Shown: piece by piece, positions 12,042-20,299 of the stretch
Numbering within the stretch: the first letter of the stretch is position 1
How the letters are laid out: each line of letters begins with the position of its first letter
Assembly: GCF_001854325.1 (NCBI RefSeq)
Contig: NZ_CP017754.1
Span: 2,356,001-2,420,000 of the forward strand
Source of the DNA: Cupriavidus malaysiensis
GTDB taxonomy: Bacteria > Pseudomonadota > Gammaproteobacteria > Burkholderiales > Burkholderiaceae
Reading direction: 5' to 3'
DNA: 64,000 nt
Translations under genes and position numbers: made by a program
Notes under the pieces: model-generated
Databases searched by the model: none
Told to the model about the DNA's origin: nothing
The model's input: the letters and a program-made list of their open reading frames with translations, nothing else

Positions 12042-12172
12042 GCCGCGCTCCCGCCCGCACGGCCTGACGCACCGGCGCGCCAGGGTCTATGCTTCGGGGG
12101 CGGCCGCTGGCCGTCCCGGCATCCTTCCCGGCAGGGAGGCGCCGGCCACGACAGGCAAGAGGAGGATCAGCC

Positions 12173-12679
12173 ATGTCTCTGCCGATGTACGACGTTTCCA
12201 TCCCGGCCTTCCTGCGCGGCTTCCGCAACCTGCGCGCCGTGCTCGACAAGGGCGTGGCGCATGCGGAATCGACCGGATTCAATCCCGCGGAACTGCTGCA
12301 GGCCCGGCTCTACGTCGATATGTATCCGCTGGTCGGGCAGGTGCAGCGTGCCAGCGATACCGCCAAGGGATGCGCCGCGCGGCTGGCGGGCATCGAGGCG
12401 CCGGCCTTTGCCGACAACGAAGCGAGCCTGCACGATCTGCACGCGCGCATCGACAAGACGGTCGCCTTCCTCGAAAGCGTGACGCCGATGCAGCTGGAGG
12501 GCAGCGAGGAGCGCATCATCGAACTGAAGCTGCGCCCCGAGCCGGTGCGTTTCAGCGGCAAGGCCTATCTGCTGGAGTTCGCGCTGCCGAACTTCTATTT
12601 CCACCTGACCACGGCCTACGACATCCTGCGCCACCGGGGCGTGCCGCTCGGCAAGCGCGATTATCTCGGGCTGCAGTAG
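12173..12679 (+). CDS. DUF1993 family protein
   Basis: 168 residues. Begins MSLPMYDVSIPAFLRGFRNL and ends with FYFHLTTAYDILRHRGVPLGKRDYLG, both characteristic of DUF1993, a helical family related to the DinB/YfiT-like four-helix bundles. The function is not established. A ggagga ribosome binding site stands 7 bp before the ATG, fixing the start. It follows dat by 131 bp on the same strand and may share its transcript. A perfect 15-bp hairpin follows the stop, so the unit probably ends here. Confidence 0.85.
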   Translation: MSLPMYDVSIPAFLRGFRNLRAVLDKGVAHAESTGFNPAELLQARLYVDMYPLVGQVQRASDTAKGCAARLAGIEAPAFADNEASLHDLHARIDKTVAFLESVTPMQLEGSEERIIELKLRPEPVRFSGKAYLLEFALPNFYFHLTTAYDILRHRGVPLGKRDYLGLQ

Positions 12680-12711
12680 TCTGGGCGGCATCAACCGCGC
12701 GTGGCGTACGC

Positions 12712-12749
12712 GGCGCCTGTGCCGGCGAAGCCCCGCCGGCACAGGCGCC
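12712..12749. terminator. Perfect 15-bp hairpin after the DUF1993 gene
   Basis: Arms 12712-12726 and 12735-12749 are exact inverted repeats with an 8-nt loop, starting 32 bp after the DUF1993 stop. Only a short 'tta' follows, so termination may be partial, but the position is right for the end of the dat-DUF1993 unit. Confidence 0.65.
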
Positions 12750-12762
12750 TTACCGGCCCCTC

Positions 12763-12771
12763 TGGTATACT
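12763..12771 (+). promoter_or_regulatory. Extended -10 promoter for queE
   Basis: TGG followed by TATACT is an extended -10 element and needs little -35 contact; no good -35 hexamer is seen. Transcription would start near 12778, leaving about 150 nt of leader before the queE ATG at 12931. Confidence 0.6.
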
Positions 12772-12793
12772 CTCTGCCTTCGCAGCGATCGGA

Positions 12794-12897
12794 GGCGACC
12801 GGCGCATGCCGAGGAAACGCCCCACGGCAAGGCCCTGGCGTGCCGCGCTGCCATTCTCCGACGATCACCGAGGACCGCCGCCCTGGCGCCGGTCGCC
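12794..12897 (+). ncRNA. Candidate structured leader RNA upstream of queE
   Basis: A perfect 12-bp stem pairs 12794-12805 with 12886-12897 and closes about 80 nt of internal sequence. Inside, 12807-12811 can pair with 12825-12829 (tgccg/cggca), and an alternative pairing of 12817-12821 with 12837-12841 (acgcc/ggcgt) crosses it. The element lies between a probable promoter and the queE start. It does not match the short preQ1-I aptamer or any riboswitch consensus I know. It could be a cis-regulatory element or a small RNA. Covariation has not been tested. Confidence 0.4.
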
Positions 12898-12930
12898 GAC
12901 AACACGTGACGGCCCTGCGGGCCGCTAAGC

Positions 12931-13566
12931 ATGACCTACGCTGTCAAGGAAATCTTCTATACGCTGCAGGGCGAAGGCGCCAATGCGGGCCGCGCGGCGG
13001 TGTTCTGCCGTTTCGCGGGCTGCAATCTCTGGAGCGGCCGTGAAGAGGACCGCGGCAGCGCCGTCTGCCAGTTCTGCGACACCGATTTCGTCGGCACCGA
13101 CGGCACGCTCGGCGGCAAGTACCGCGATGCCGCAGCGCTGGCCGCGGCCGTCGCCTCCGAATGGCCGCAGGGCAAAGGCGGGCGGCCGCTGGTCGTCTGC
13201 ACCGGCGGCGAGCCGCTGCTGCAGCTGGACGCGCCGCTGATCGCCGCGCTGCATGCGCAGGGCTTCGAGATCGCCATCGAGACCAATGGCACCATCGCCG
13301 TGCCGGACGGTATCGACTGGGTTTGCGTCAGCCCCAAGATGGGTTCGGAACTGGTCGTCACGCGCGGCCACGAACTCAAGGTGGTGATCCCCCAGGACGG
13401 CCAGGATTTCGCGGCATACGAGCGGCTGGATTTCCAGCATTATCTGGTGCAGCCGATGGACGGCCCGCTGGCGAGAGAGAATACGGCCGCCGCGGTGGCG
13501 TTCTGCCAGCGGCATCCGCGCTGGCGCCTGTCGCTGCAAACGCATAAGCTGCTCGGCATCCGCTGA
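12931..13566 (+). CDS. queE: 7-carboxy-7-deazaguanine synthase QueE
   Basis: 211 residues, radical-SAM family. It converts 6-carboxy-tetrahydropterin to 7-carboxy-7-deazaguanine, the second step from the QueD product towards preQ0 and queuosine in tRNA. The N-terminus YAVKEIFYTLQGEGANAGRAAVF is diagnostic. The cluster-binding cysteines are in the CX14CX2C pattern (CNLW...AVCQFCDTD) found in the proteobacterial subtype rather than CX3CX2C. TGGEPLLQ is the SAM-binding GGE motif, and ETNGT and SPKM follow. It is 66 bp from queD, so the two are probably co-transcribed with tadA. Its long leader contains a candidate structured RNA. Confidence 0.95.
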   Translation: MTYAVKEIFYTLQGEGANAGRAAVFCRFAGCNLWSGREEDRGSAVCQFCDTDFVGTDGTLGGKYRDAAALAAAVASEWPQGKGGRPLVVCTGGEPLLQLDAPLIAALHAQGFEIAIETNGTIAVPDGIDWVCVSPKMGSELVVTRGHELKVVIPQDGQDFAAYERLDFQHYLVQPMDGPLARENTAAAVAFCQRHPRWRLSLQTHKLLGIR

Positions 13567-13632
13567 GCGCCGCCCCTGGATCGCTGGCGCGGGCCGCGCC
13601 GCGACCGGGTCGCGGCCAAGTCCCAGGAACCC

Positions 13633-14109
13633 ATGAACAAGCAAGTCTCGATCACCCGCCGGCTGGAATTCGATTCCGGCCACCGCATTCCCAACCACTG
13701 CGGGCAATGCCGCAACATCCACGGGCACCGCTATCGCCTCGACCTCACGCTGTCGGGCGAGGTCCTGCATCGTGAAGGCGCGTCGGACGACGGCATGATC
13801 CTGGATTTCGGCGACATCAAGACGCTGGCCAACGAGCATCTGGTGTCTCAATGGGACCACGCCTTCCTGATCTACCGCGGCGACACGGCCCTGCTGAATT
13901 TCCTGCAGTCGATGGAAGGCCACAAGACCGTGGTGCTGGACGCCATCCCGACCGTGGAGAACCTGGCCCAGATCGCCTTCGACATGCTCGCCCCGGTGTT
14001 CAAGGACTGCTTCGGCCATCACCTGCAGCTGACGCGCCTGGTCCTGTTCGAGACGCCGAACTGCTGGGCCGAGGTGACCGCGGCGATCAGCCTGCCGGCG
14101 CAGGACTGA
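13633..14109 (+). CDS. queD: 6-carboxy-5,6,7,8-tetrahydropterin synthase QueD
   Basis: 158 residues of the PTPS/QueD family. It turns 7,8-dihydroneopterin triphosphate into 6-carboxy-tetrahydropterin, the substrate of QueE. Zinc ligands are the His in FDSGHRI and the two His in NIHGHRY; the nearby CGQC contains the active-site Cys. WDHAFLI and the C-terminal FETPNCWAEV (Glu that holds the pterin) complete the family pattern. It sits between queE and tadA, 12 bp before the latter, so the three genes form a tRNA-modification unit. Confidence 0.95.
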   Translation: MNKQVSITRRLEFDSGHRIPNHCGQCRNIHGHRYRLDLTLSGEVLHREGASDDGMILDFGDIKTLANEHLVSQWDHAFLIYRGDTALLNFLQSMEGHKTVVLDAIPTVENLAQIAFDMLAPVFKDCFGHHLQLTRLVLFETPNCWAEVTAAISLPAQD

Positions 14110-14845
<736 letters not shown>

Positions 14846-15808
14846 ATGAGCATGCCCGACATCACGCCGCATACTGAAGTCAGACTGATCGCCTCCTCGG
14901 GATATCCGCACGACGTGGCCATCGCCGCGCGCGGCTGCGCCTGGCTCAAGGCGCACGGCTACCATGTCGGCAATCCCGATATCCTGGCGCGCCGCTACCT
15001 GCGTTTCGGCGGCACCGACGAGGAGCGTCTGGCAGACCTGCACGCGATCGGCACCGGCGCCGCCGGTGAACTGACGCTGGCGGTGCGCGGCGGCTACGGC
15101 ATCGCGCGTCTGCTCGACCGCGTCGATTTCACCCGCATCGCCGCGCAGGCGGGCGCCAGCGGCACGCCCATCGTCGGCCACAGCGACTTCACCGCATTCC
15201 AGCTGGCCTACCTGGCCCGCACCGGCGGCGTGACCTTCGCCGGCCCGATGCTGCTGGCCGATTTCGGCGGCGAGCAGGTCGACCCCTTCATGTGGCGCCA
15301 CTTCGAGGGCGTGCTGCACGACCCGGCCTATCGCATCGAGGTGGCCGCGCCCCAGCATCAGCCCCAGGGCCAGGCCTTCACCGGCAGCGTGTCGGGCATG
15401 CTGTGGGGCGGCAACCTCGCCATGCTGTGCAGCCTGCTCGGCACGCCCTACATGCCGGCGGTGCAAGGCGGCATCCTGTTCCTGGAGGATGTGAACGAAC
15501 CGCCTTACCGCGTCGAGCGCATGCTGATCCAGCTGATGCAGGCCGGCGTGCTGGGGGCCCAGCGGGCCGTGCTGCTGGGCGACTTCTCCAACTATCGCGT
15601 GACCGACTACGATAACGGCTACGACATGCCCGCCGTGGTGTCCTACCTGCGTGAGCAGCTGGCGCTGCCGGTACTGACCGGATTGCCCTTCGGTCACTGC
15701 GCGCGCAAGCTGACCCTGCCGGTCGGCGGGCAGGCGACGCTGGAGGCGGGTGCCGAGGGCTTCACCCTGTCGCTGTCGGACTATCCGACCCTGGCGCCGC
15801 GGGCCTGA
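14846..15808 (+). CDS. ldcA: Muramoyltetrapeptide (LD-) carboxypeptidase, S66 family
   Basis: 320 residues. It removes the terminal D-Ala from cytoplasmic murein tetrapeptides during peptidoglycan recycling. The S66 features are the N-terminal VRLIASSGYPHD, the RGGYGIARLLD loop, the nucleophile Ser in VGHSDFTA, a Glu in LFLEDVNEPPYRVERML, and the triad His in FGHCARK. The start at 14846 (MSMPD) could equally be the second Met two codons on. It follows tadA by 79 bp that contain short tandem repeats. There is no signal peptide, consistent with a cytoplasmic recycling enzyme. Confidence 0.92.
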   Translation: MSMPDITPHTEVRLIASSGYPHDVAIAARGCAWLKAHGYHVGNPDILARRYLRFGGTDEERLADLHAIGTGAAGELTLAVRGGYGIARLLDRVDFTRIAAQAGASGTPIVGHSDFTAFQLAYLARTGGVTFAGPMLLADFGGEQVDPFMWRHFEGVLHDPAYRIEVAAPQHQPQGQAFTGSVSGMLWGGNLAMLCSLLGTPYMPAVQGGILFLEDVNEPPYRVERMLIQLMQAGVLGAQRAVLLGDFSNYRVTDYDNGYDMPAVVSYLREQLALPVLTGLPFGHCARKLTLPVGGQATLEAGAEGFTLSLSDYPTLAPRA

Positions 15809-16064
15809 GCGCTCGGCACGGGCAGCGTTCCGGTTCCCGCCGCCGCCCGCCACTGCTCGCCATTGGCCGCCGGACACCTGCGTCCCGCGTCCGGCAATGG
15901 TAGAATTACAGGTTGTTCTTCATATGCCGCTATCCGGCGCGCCAGGTTGCTGAACCGGCCGTCCGATCGGCGTGGCCGCCGGCGGTGCGACGCGCGCACC
16001 GCCCATTCCGGCAGGCCAGGCAAACCAGGCGCCGCGCGCCATCTCTCCCTACAAGGTTCCAGAC

Positions 16065-17687
16065 GTGCTCTCTACCGCAAACATCACCATGCAGTTCGGC
16101 CCCAAGCCGCTGTTCGAGAATATCTCGGTCAAGTTCGGCGAAGGCAACCGATACGGCCTGATCGGCGCGAACGGTTGCGGCAAGTCCACCTTCATGAAGA
16201 TCCTGGGCGGCGACCTCGAACCCAGCTCGGGCAACGTCATGCTCGAGCCGGGCGTGCGCCTGGGCAAGCTGCGCCAGGACCAGTTCGCCTATGAAGACAT
16301 GCGCGTACTGGACGTGGTGATGATGGGCCATACCGAGATGTGGGCCGCCGCGCAGGAGCGCGACGCCATCTACGCCAATCCGGAAGCCACCGACGAAGAC
16401 TACATGAAGGCCGCCGAGCTGGAAGCCAAGTATGCCGAGTATGACGGCTACACGGCCGAAGCGCGTGCGGGCGAGCTGCTGCTGGGCGTCGGCATCCCGA
16501 CCGAGCAGCACCAGGGCAAGATGAGCGGGGTCGCGCCGGGCTGGAAGCTGCGCGTGCTGCTGGCACAGGCCCTGTTCTCGAACCCGGACGTGCTGCTGCT
16601 CGACGAACCGACCAACAACCTGGATATCAACACGATCCGCTGGCTGGAGACCGTGCTCAACGAGCGCAACTCCACCATGATCATCATCTCCCACGATCGC
16701 CACTTCCTGAACTCGGTCTGCACCCACATGGCCGACATGGACTACGGCACGCTCAAGGTCTACCCGGGCAACTACGACGACTACATGGAAGCGTCGATGC
16801 AGGCCCGCGAGCGCCAGATGGCCGCCAACGCGCGCGCCAAGGAGCGCATCAGCGAACTGCAGGACTTCGTGCGCCGCTTCTCGGCCAACAAGTCCAAGGC
16901 GCGCCAGGCGACCTCGCGTGCCAAGCAGATCGAGAAGATCAAGGTCGAGGACATCAAGCCGTCGTCGCGCCAGAACCCCTTCATCCGCTTCGAGTTCGAG
17001 AAGAAGCTGCACAACCTGGCAGTGGAGGTGGAAGGCATCACCAAGTCCTACGATCGCAAGATCATCGACAACCTGTCGATGGCGATCCAGGCCGGCGAGC
17101 GCGTGGCCATCATCGGCGAAAACGGCGCGGGCAAGACCACGCTGCTGCGCAGCCTGCTGAACGGCGCCGTCCAGACCGGTGTGCAGCGTGGCGTCGAAGT
17201 CGATCGTGGCGCGGTCAAGTGGGCCGAGAACGCCAATGTGGGCTACATGCCGCAGGACACCTACGAGGAATTCCCCGAGGACCGCGACGTGATGGACTGG
17301 ATGAGCCAGTGGACGCAGGCCGGCGACGACGAAACCTCGCTGCGCGGCACGCTCGGCCGCCTGCTGTTCTCGGCCGACGACATCAAGAAGTCGGTCAAGG
17401 TGCTGTCCGGTGGCGAGAAGGGCCGCATGATCTGGGGCAAGCTGATGCTGGGCCGCCACAATGTGCTGGCGCTGGACGAGCCGACCAACCACATGGACAT
17501 GGAATCGATCGAGTCGATGCAGATCGCGCTGGACAAGTTCCAGGGCACGCTGATCTTCGTCTCGCACGACCGCGAATTCGTCAGCGGCCTGGCCACGCGC
17601 GTGATCGAAGTGCGCACCGACGGCACGCTGACCGACTACCTGGGTACGTATGACGAGTACCTGGAGTCGCAGGGTATCAACGGCTGA
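16065..17687 (+). CDS. ybiT: ABC-F family ATPase, YbiT type
   Basis: 540 residues, two ABC domains and no membrane segment. ABC-F proteins act on ribosomes. Domain 1 has GANGCGKST, a degenerate signature around [15 protein letters not shown] and Walker [12 protein letters not shown]. An ABC-F linker (about 240-300) follows, and domain 2 has [17 protein letters not shown] and [11 protein letters not shown]. The unusual first signature ([10 protein letters not shown]) and VGIPTEQH match E. coli YbiT almost position for position. The GTG at 16065 was chosen because [12 protein letters not shown] aligns with the YbiT N-terminus; an ATG 31 codons upstream would add an unrelated Ala/Pro-rich stretch. 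A strong terminator follows. Confidence 0.92.
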   Translation: MLSTANITMQFGPKPLFENISVKFGEGNRYGLIGANGCGKSTFMKILGGDLEPSSGNVMLEPGVRLGKLRQDQFAYEDMRVLDVVMMGHTEMWAAAQERDAIYANPEATDEDYMKAAELEAKYAEYDGYTAEARAGELLLGVGIPTEQHQGKMSGVAPGWKLRVLLAQALFSNPDVLLLDEPTNNLDINTIRWLETVLNERNSTMIIISHDRHFLNSVCTHMADMDYGTLKVYPGNYDDYMEASMQARERQMAANARAKERISELQDFVRRFSANKSKARQATSRAKQIEKIKVEDIKPSSRQNPFIRFEFEKKLHNLAVEVEGITKSYDRKIIDNLSMAIQAGERVAIIGENGAGKTTLLRSLLNGAVQTGVQRGVEVDRGAVKWAENANVGYMPQDTYEEFPEDRDVMDWMSQWTQAGDDETSLRGTLGRLLFSADDIKKSVKVLSGGEKGRMIWGKLMLGRHNVLALDEPTNHMDMESIESMQIALDKFQGTLIFVSHDREFVSGLATRVIEVRTDGTLTDYLGTYDEYLESQGING

Positions 17688-17741
17688 GCGCGGGGCCGCA
17701 CGATCTGCCGCTGGTCCGGCGGATCGCCGCCGCAAGAAGAA

Positions 17742-17766
17742 GGGTCGCCTCGGGCGGCCCTTTTTT
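17742..17766 (+). terminator. Intrinsic terminator after ybiT
   Basis: An 8-bp stem (gggtcgcc/ggcggccc, one G-T pair) with a 3-nt loop is followed by six T residues. An AAGAAGAAG run precedes it, so it may also work on the opposite strand for the convergent gene ending at 17849. Confidence 0.92.
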
Positions 17767-17848
17767 CATGGCTTCGCTACAATCGCGGACACGCCCGCCA
17801 CCCCGTCCGTGGCAGCGCGGCCTGCGCTGCCTTGCCGAGGGGCCGGCG

Positions 17849-18409
17849 CTAGCCGCCGGATGGCGGCGCCACGCCGACGGCCAGCAGGCGGTCCAGCTCC
17901 GCCATCAGTGCCAGCGCGGCCGGCGCGCCGCGCGCCTTCTCCAGCGCGACGTGGAACGGCTCGCGCAGGGCGGCCAGTTCCTGCAGGTTGGCCGCCTTCT
18001 CCACCTTGACCTGCAGCAGATAGCCGCGCAGGCCCAGTTGCTGGCCGATGGTCTCGGTGTAGAAGCGGTAGAGGCGGCGATAGCCGTCGGCGGCGGCCGG
18101 TTCGCTGCCGGCATGCGCCGCGGGCCTGGCCGCGGCGACTCCGGGGACCGGCGGGTTCGCGGGCGGGATGTCAGGGGCAGGGTCCGGGGCGGGGTCCGGC
18201 GCGGCGGGCGCGATCAGGCCGGCTTCGAGCAGCGCGGCGAGGGCGCCGGCATCGATGCCGAGGCTGCCCAGCTGTGCCAGCAGTTCGCTGCGCGGCCGCT
18301 GGCCGTTGACCAGCAGCAGCAGCGCGCGCAGCCTGTGCTCCAGCCGGCGCTCCCTGGTACGGATCTCGTCGTGCCCCGCGGCGGTCTTGAGGTAGACCGG
18401 ATCATCCAT
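17849..18409 (-). CDS. Hypothetical protein with a winged-helix-like N-terminus
   Basis: 186 residues, not assigned to a named family. The N-terminal 70 residues (VYLKTAAGHDEIRTRERRLEHRLRAL, then LLLVNGQR, LLAQLGSLGI, LEAGLI) resemble a small helix-turn-helix module seen at the start of several betaproteobacterial proteins. A Pro/Ala/Asp linker containing DPAPDPAPD follows, then a helical C-terminus (YRRLYRFYTETIGQQLGLRGY). An aaggaga ribosome binding site 8 bp before the ATG at 18409 decides the start. It converges on ybiT and shares its terminator. Function unknown. Confidence 0.65.
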   Translation of the reverse strand: MDDPVYLKTAAGHDEIRTRERRLEHRLRALLLLVNGQRPRSELLAQLGSLGIDAGALAALLEAGLIAPAAPDPAPDPAPDIPPANPPVPGVAAARPAAHAGSEPAAADGYRRLYRFYTETIGQQLGLRGYLLQVKVEKAANLQELAALREPFHVALEKARGAPAALALMAELDRLLAVGVAPPSGG

Positions 18410-18661
18410 GCCGGCGTCTCCTTCGGCGTTGAGTCTGGCGGCCTCGCCGGGCGGTGCGGGCAAGCCCGGGCTTGCCGTGCCATCCGGGGGCGGAATTCTG
18501 TTGTTCGATAACCGGCTGCCTGCGCACGTCGGAGTGCTTTTTGATTATCTTATGGGGCTGGCGCGCCGGAAAATCCGAACGGCTTTCCGCTCTACAATGA
18601 GGTGCTCCATAAAAGTAACAAAGATTGCGATCGCCGATTCACTTACCTGAGAACTGTGGCC

Positions 18662-20095
18662 ATGCAACAACGAGACAAACTCTTCATCAATGGTAAATGG
18701 GTGGCCCCGCACGGCGCGGGCCACATCGATGTCATCCATTCCGCCACCGAGGCGGTGATGGGCCGGATTCCCGAAGGCAGCACCCGTGATGCCGAGGACG
18801 CCATCCTGGCGGCCCGTGCCGCGTTCGATGGCTGGGCCGCCACGCCGGCGGCGGTGCGCGCCGAGTACATCCGCAAGATTGCCGAGGGCCTGAAGGCCCG
18901 CAGCGAGGAACTGGCGCAGCTGATCGCCGGCGAGGTGGGCATGCCGATCAAGATGGCGCGCGCGATCCAGGTCGGCGGCCCGGTCTACAACTGGGGCCAG
19001 GCGGCCAAGCTGCTAGAGAACTTCCACTTCGAGGAGGAGGTCGGCAATTCCCTGGTGGTGCGCGAGCCGGTCGGTGTGGTGGCGGCGATCACGCCGTGGA
19101 ACTACCCGCTCAACCAGATCACGCTGAAGGTCGCACCGGCGCTGGCGGCGGGCTGCACGGTGGTGCTGAAGCCGTCCGAGGTGGCGCCGCTCAACGCCTT
19201 CGTGCTGGCCGAGGTGATCGAGGCCGCCGGCCTGCCGCCGGGCGTGTTCAACCTGGTGACCGGCTTCGGTCCGGTGGTCGGCGAGGTGCTGGCCAGCCAC
19301 CCGGAAGTCGACATGGTGTCCTTCACCGGTTCCACCCGCGCCGGCAAGCGCGTGTCGGAACTGGCCTCGCAGACGGTCAAGCGGGTCGCGCTGGAGCTGG
19401 GTGGCAAGTCGGCCTCGGTGATCCTGGACGATGCCGACCTGGCGGCCGCGGTCAAGGGCAGCGTCAGCGCCTGCTTCCTGAACTCCGGCCAGACCTGTTC
19501 GGCCCACACCCGCATGCTGGTGCCGCGCGCCCGCTACGAAGAGGCCAAGACCATCGCCAAGCAGGTGGCCGAAGCCTTCACCGTGGGGGATCCGCTGCAG
19601 GAAAGCACCAAGCTCGGACCGCTGATCTCCGCCACGCAGCGCGAGCGCGTGACCGGCTACATCCGCCGCGGCGTCAACGAAGGTGCCGAACTGGTGACCG
19701 GCGGTCCGGATGCGCCGGCGGGCCTGGACAAGGGCTTCTACGTCAAGCCGACGGTCCTGGGCAACGTCGATCCGCGCGCGACCGTGGCACAGGAGGAAAT
19801 CTTCGGACCGGTGCTGTCGATCATCTGCTACGACACCGAGGAAGAGGCCGTGCGCATCGCCAACGACAGCATCTACGGCCTGGGCGGCGGCGTGTGGTCG
19901 GGTGACGAAGCGCGCGCCGTGCGCGTGGCGCGCCGCATCCGTACCGGCCAGGTCGACATCAACGGCGGCCCCTTCAATATGTCGGCGCCGTTCGGCGGCT
20001 ACAAGCAGTCGGGCAACGGCCGCGAGGCCGGCAAGTATGGCCTGGAGGAGTTCCTCGAGTACAAGTCGCTGCAATTCAAGAAGCCGGCGGCCTGA
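18662..20095 (+). CDS. NAD(P)-dependent aldehyde dehydrogenase
   Basis: 477 residues, ALDH superfamily; oxidises an aldehyde to the acid. Motifs in order: TPWNYPLNQ (cofactor), [18 protein letters not shown], the general base Glu in ALELGGKSA, catalytic Cys279 in [11 protein letters not shown], and [17 protein letters not shown] after the Cys is the variant found in a subgroup annotated as broad-range aldehyde dehydrogenases. The substrate cannot be read from the sequence. The start lacks a strong ribosome binding site, but the N-terminus [13 protein letters not shown] is that of the family. A terminator follows; there is no metabolic partner nearby. Confidence 0.9.
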   Translation: MQQRDKLFINGKWVAPHGAGHIDVIHSATEAVMGRIPEGSTRDAEDAILAARAAFDGWAATPAAVRAEYIRKIAEGLKARSEELAQLIAGEVGMPIKMARAIQVGGPVYNWGQAAKLLENFHFEEEVGNSLVVREPVGVVAAITPWNYPLNQITLKVAPALAAGCTVVLKPSEVAPLNAFVLAEVIEAAGLPPGVFNLVTGFGPVVGEVLASHPEVDMVSFTGSTRAGKRVSELASQTVKRVALELGGKSASVILDDADLAAAVKGSVSACFLNSGQTCSAHTRMLVPRARYEEAKTIAKQVAEAFTVGDPLQESTKLGPLISATQRERVTGYIRRGVNEGAELVTGGPDAPAGLDKGFYVKPTVLGNVDPRATVAQEEIFGPVLSIICYDTEEEAVRIANDSIYGLGGGVWSGDEARAVRVARRIRTGQVDINGGPFNMSAPFGGYKQSGNGREAGKYGLEEFLEYKSLQFKKPAA

Positions 20096-20159
20096 GTCCC
20101 GCCCCGGGGACGCGGGTGTGCCGCCCCGGCGGCGCGTCCGCCGTGCCCCTCCCGCTCCG

Positions 20160-20184
20160 ATGCCCGGCTTGTCCGGGCATTTTT
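20160..20184 (+). terminator. Intrinsic terminator after the aldehyde dehydrogenase
   Basis: An 8-bp stem (atgcccgg/ccgggcat) with a 5-nt loop runs into five T residues, 64 bp after the stop codon. Confidence 0.88.
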
Positions 20185-20299
20185 CCTGGACCGGGCCTGG
20201 GCGATAATGCGCGGACGAGAAATAGTGTCCCGATTCTGCAATTCGTCAACGAACTTGTGATTCAGGACATCGAACAGGTCCGCAAGGGGAGGGCGATCG

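Noticed and set aside
12780..12930. preQ1, SAM, SAH or TPP riboswitch, SRP RNA or RNase P RNA before queE
   Set aside because: None of the conserved core sequences I know for these RNAs is present, although a GAGGAAAC stretch superficially recalls RNase P. Left as an unassigned structured leader.
18541..18661. Sigma-70 promoter for the aldehyde dehydrogenase (TACAAT at 18593)
   Set aside because: The -10 match is fair, but no -35 hexamer lies at 16-18 bp, so it is not listed as a feature.
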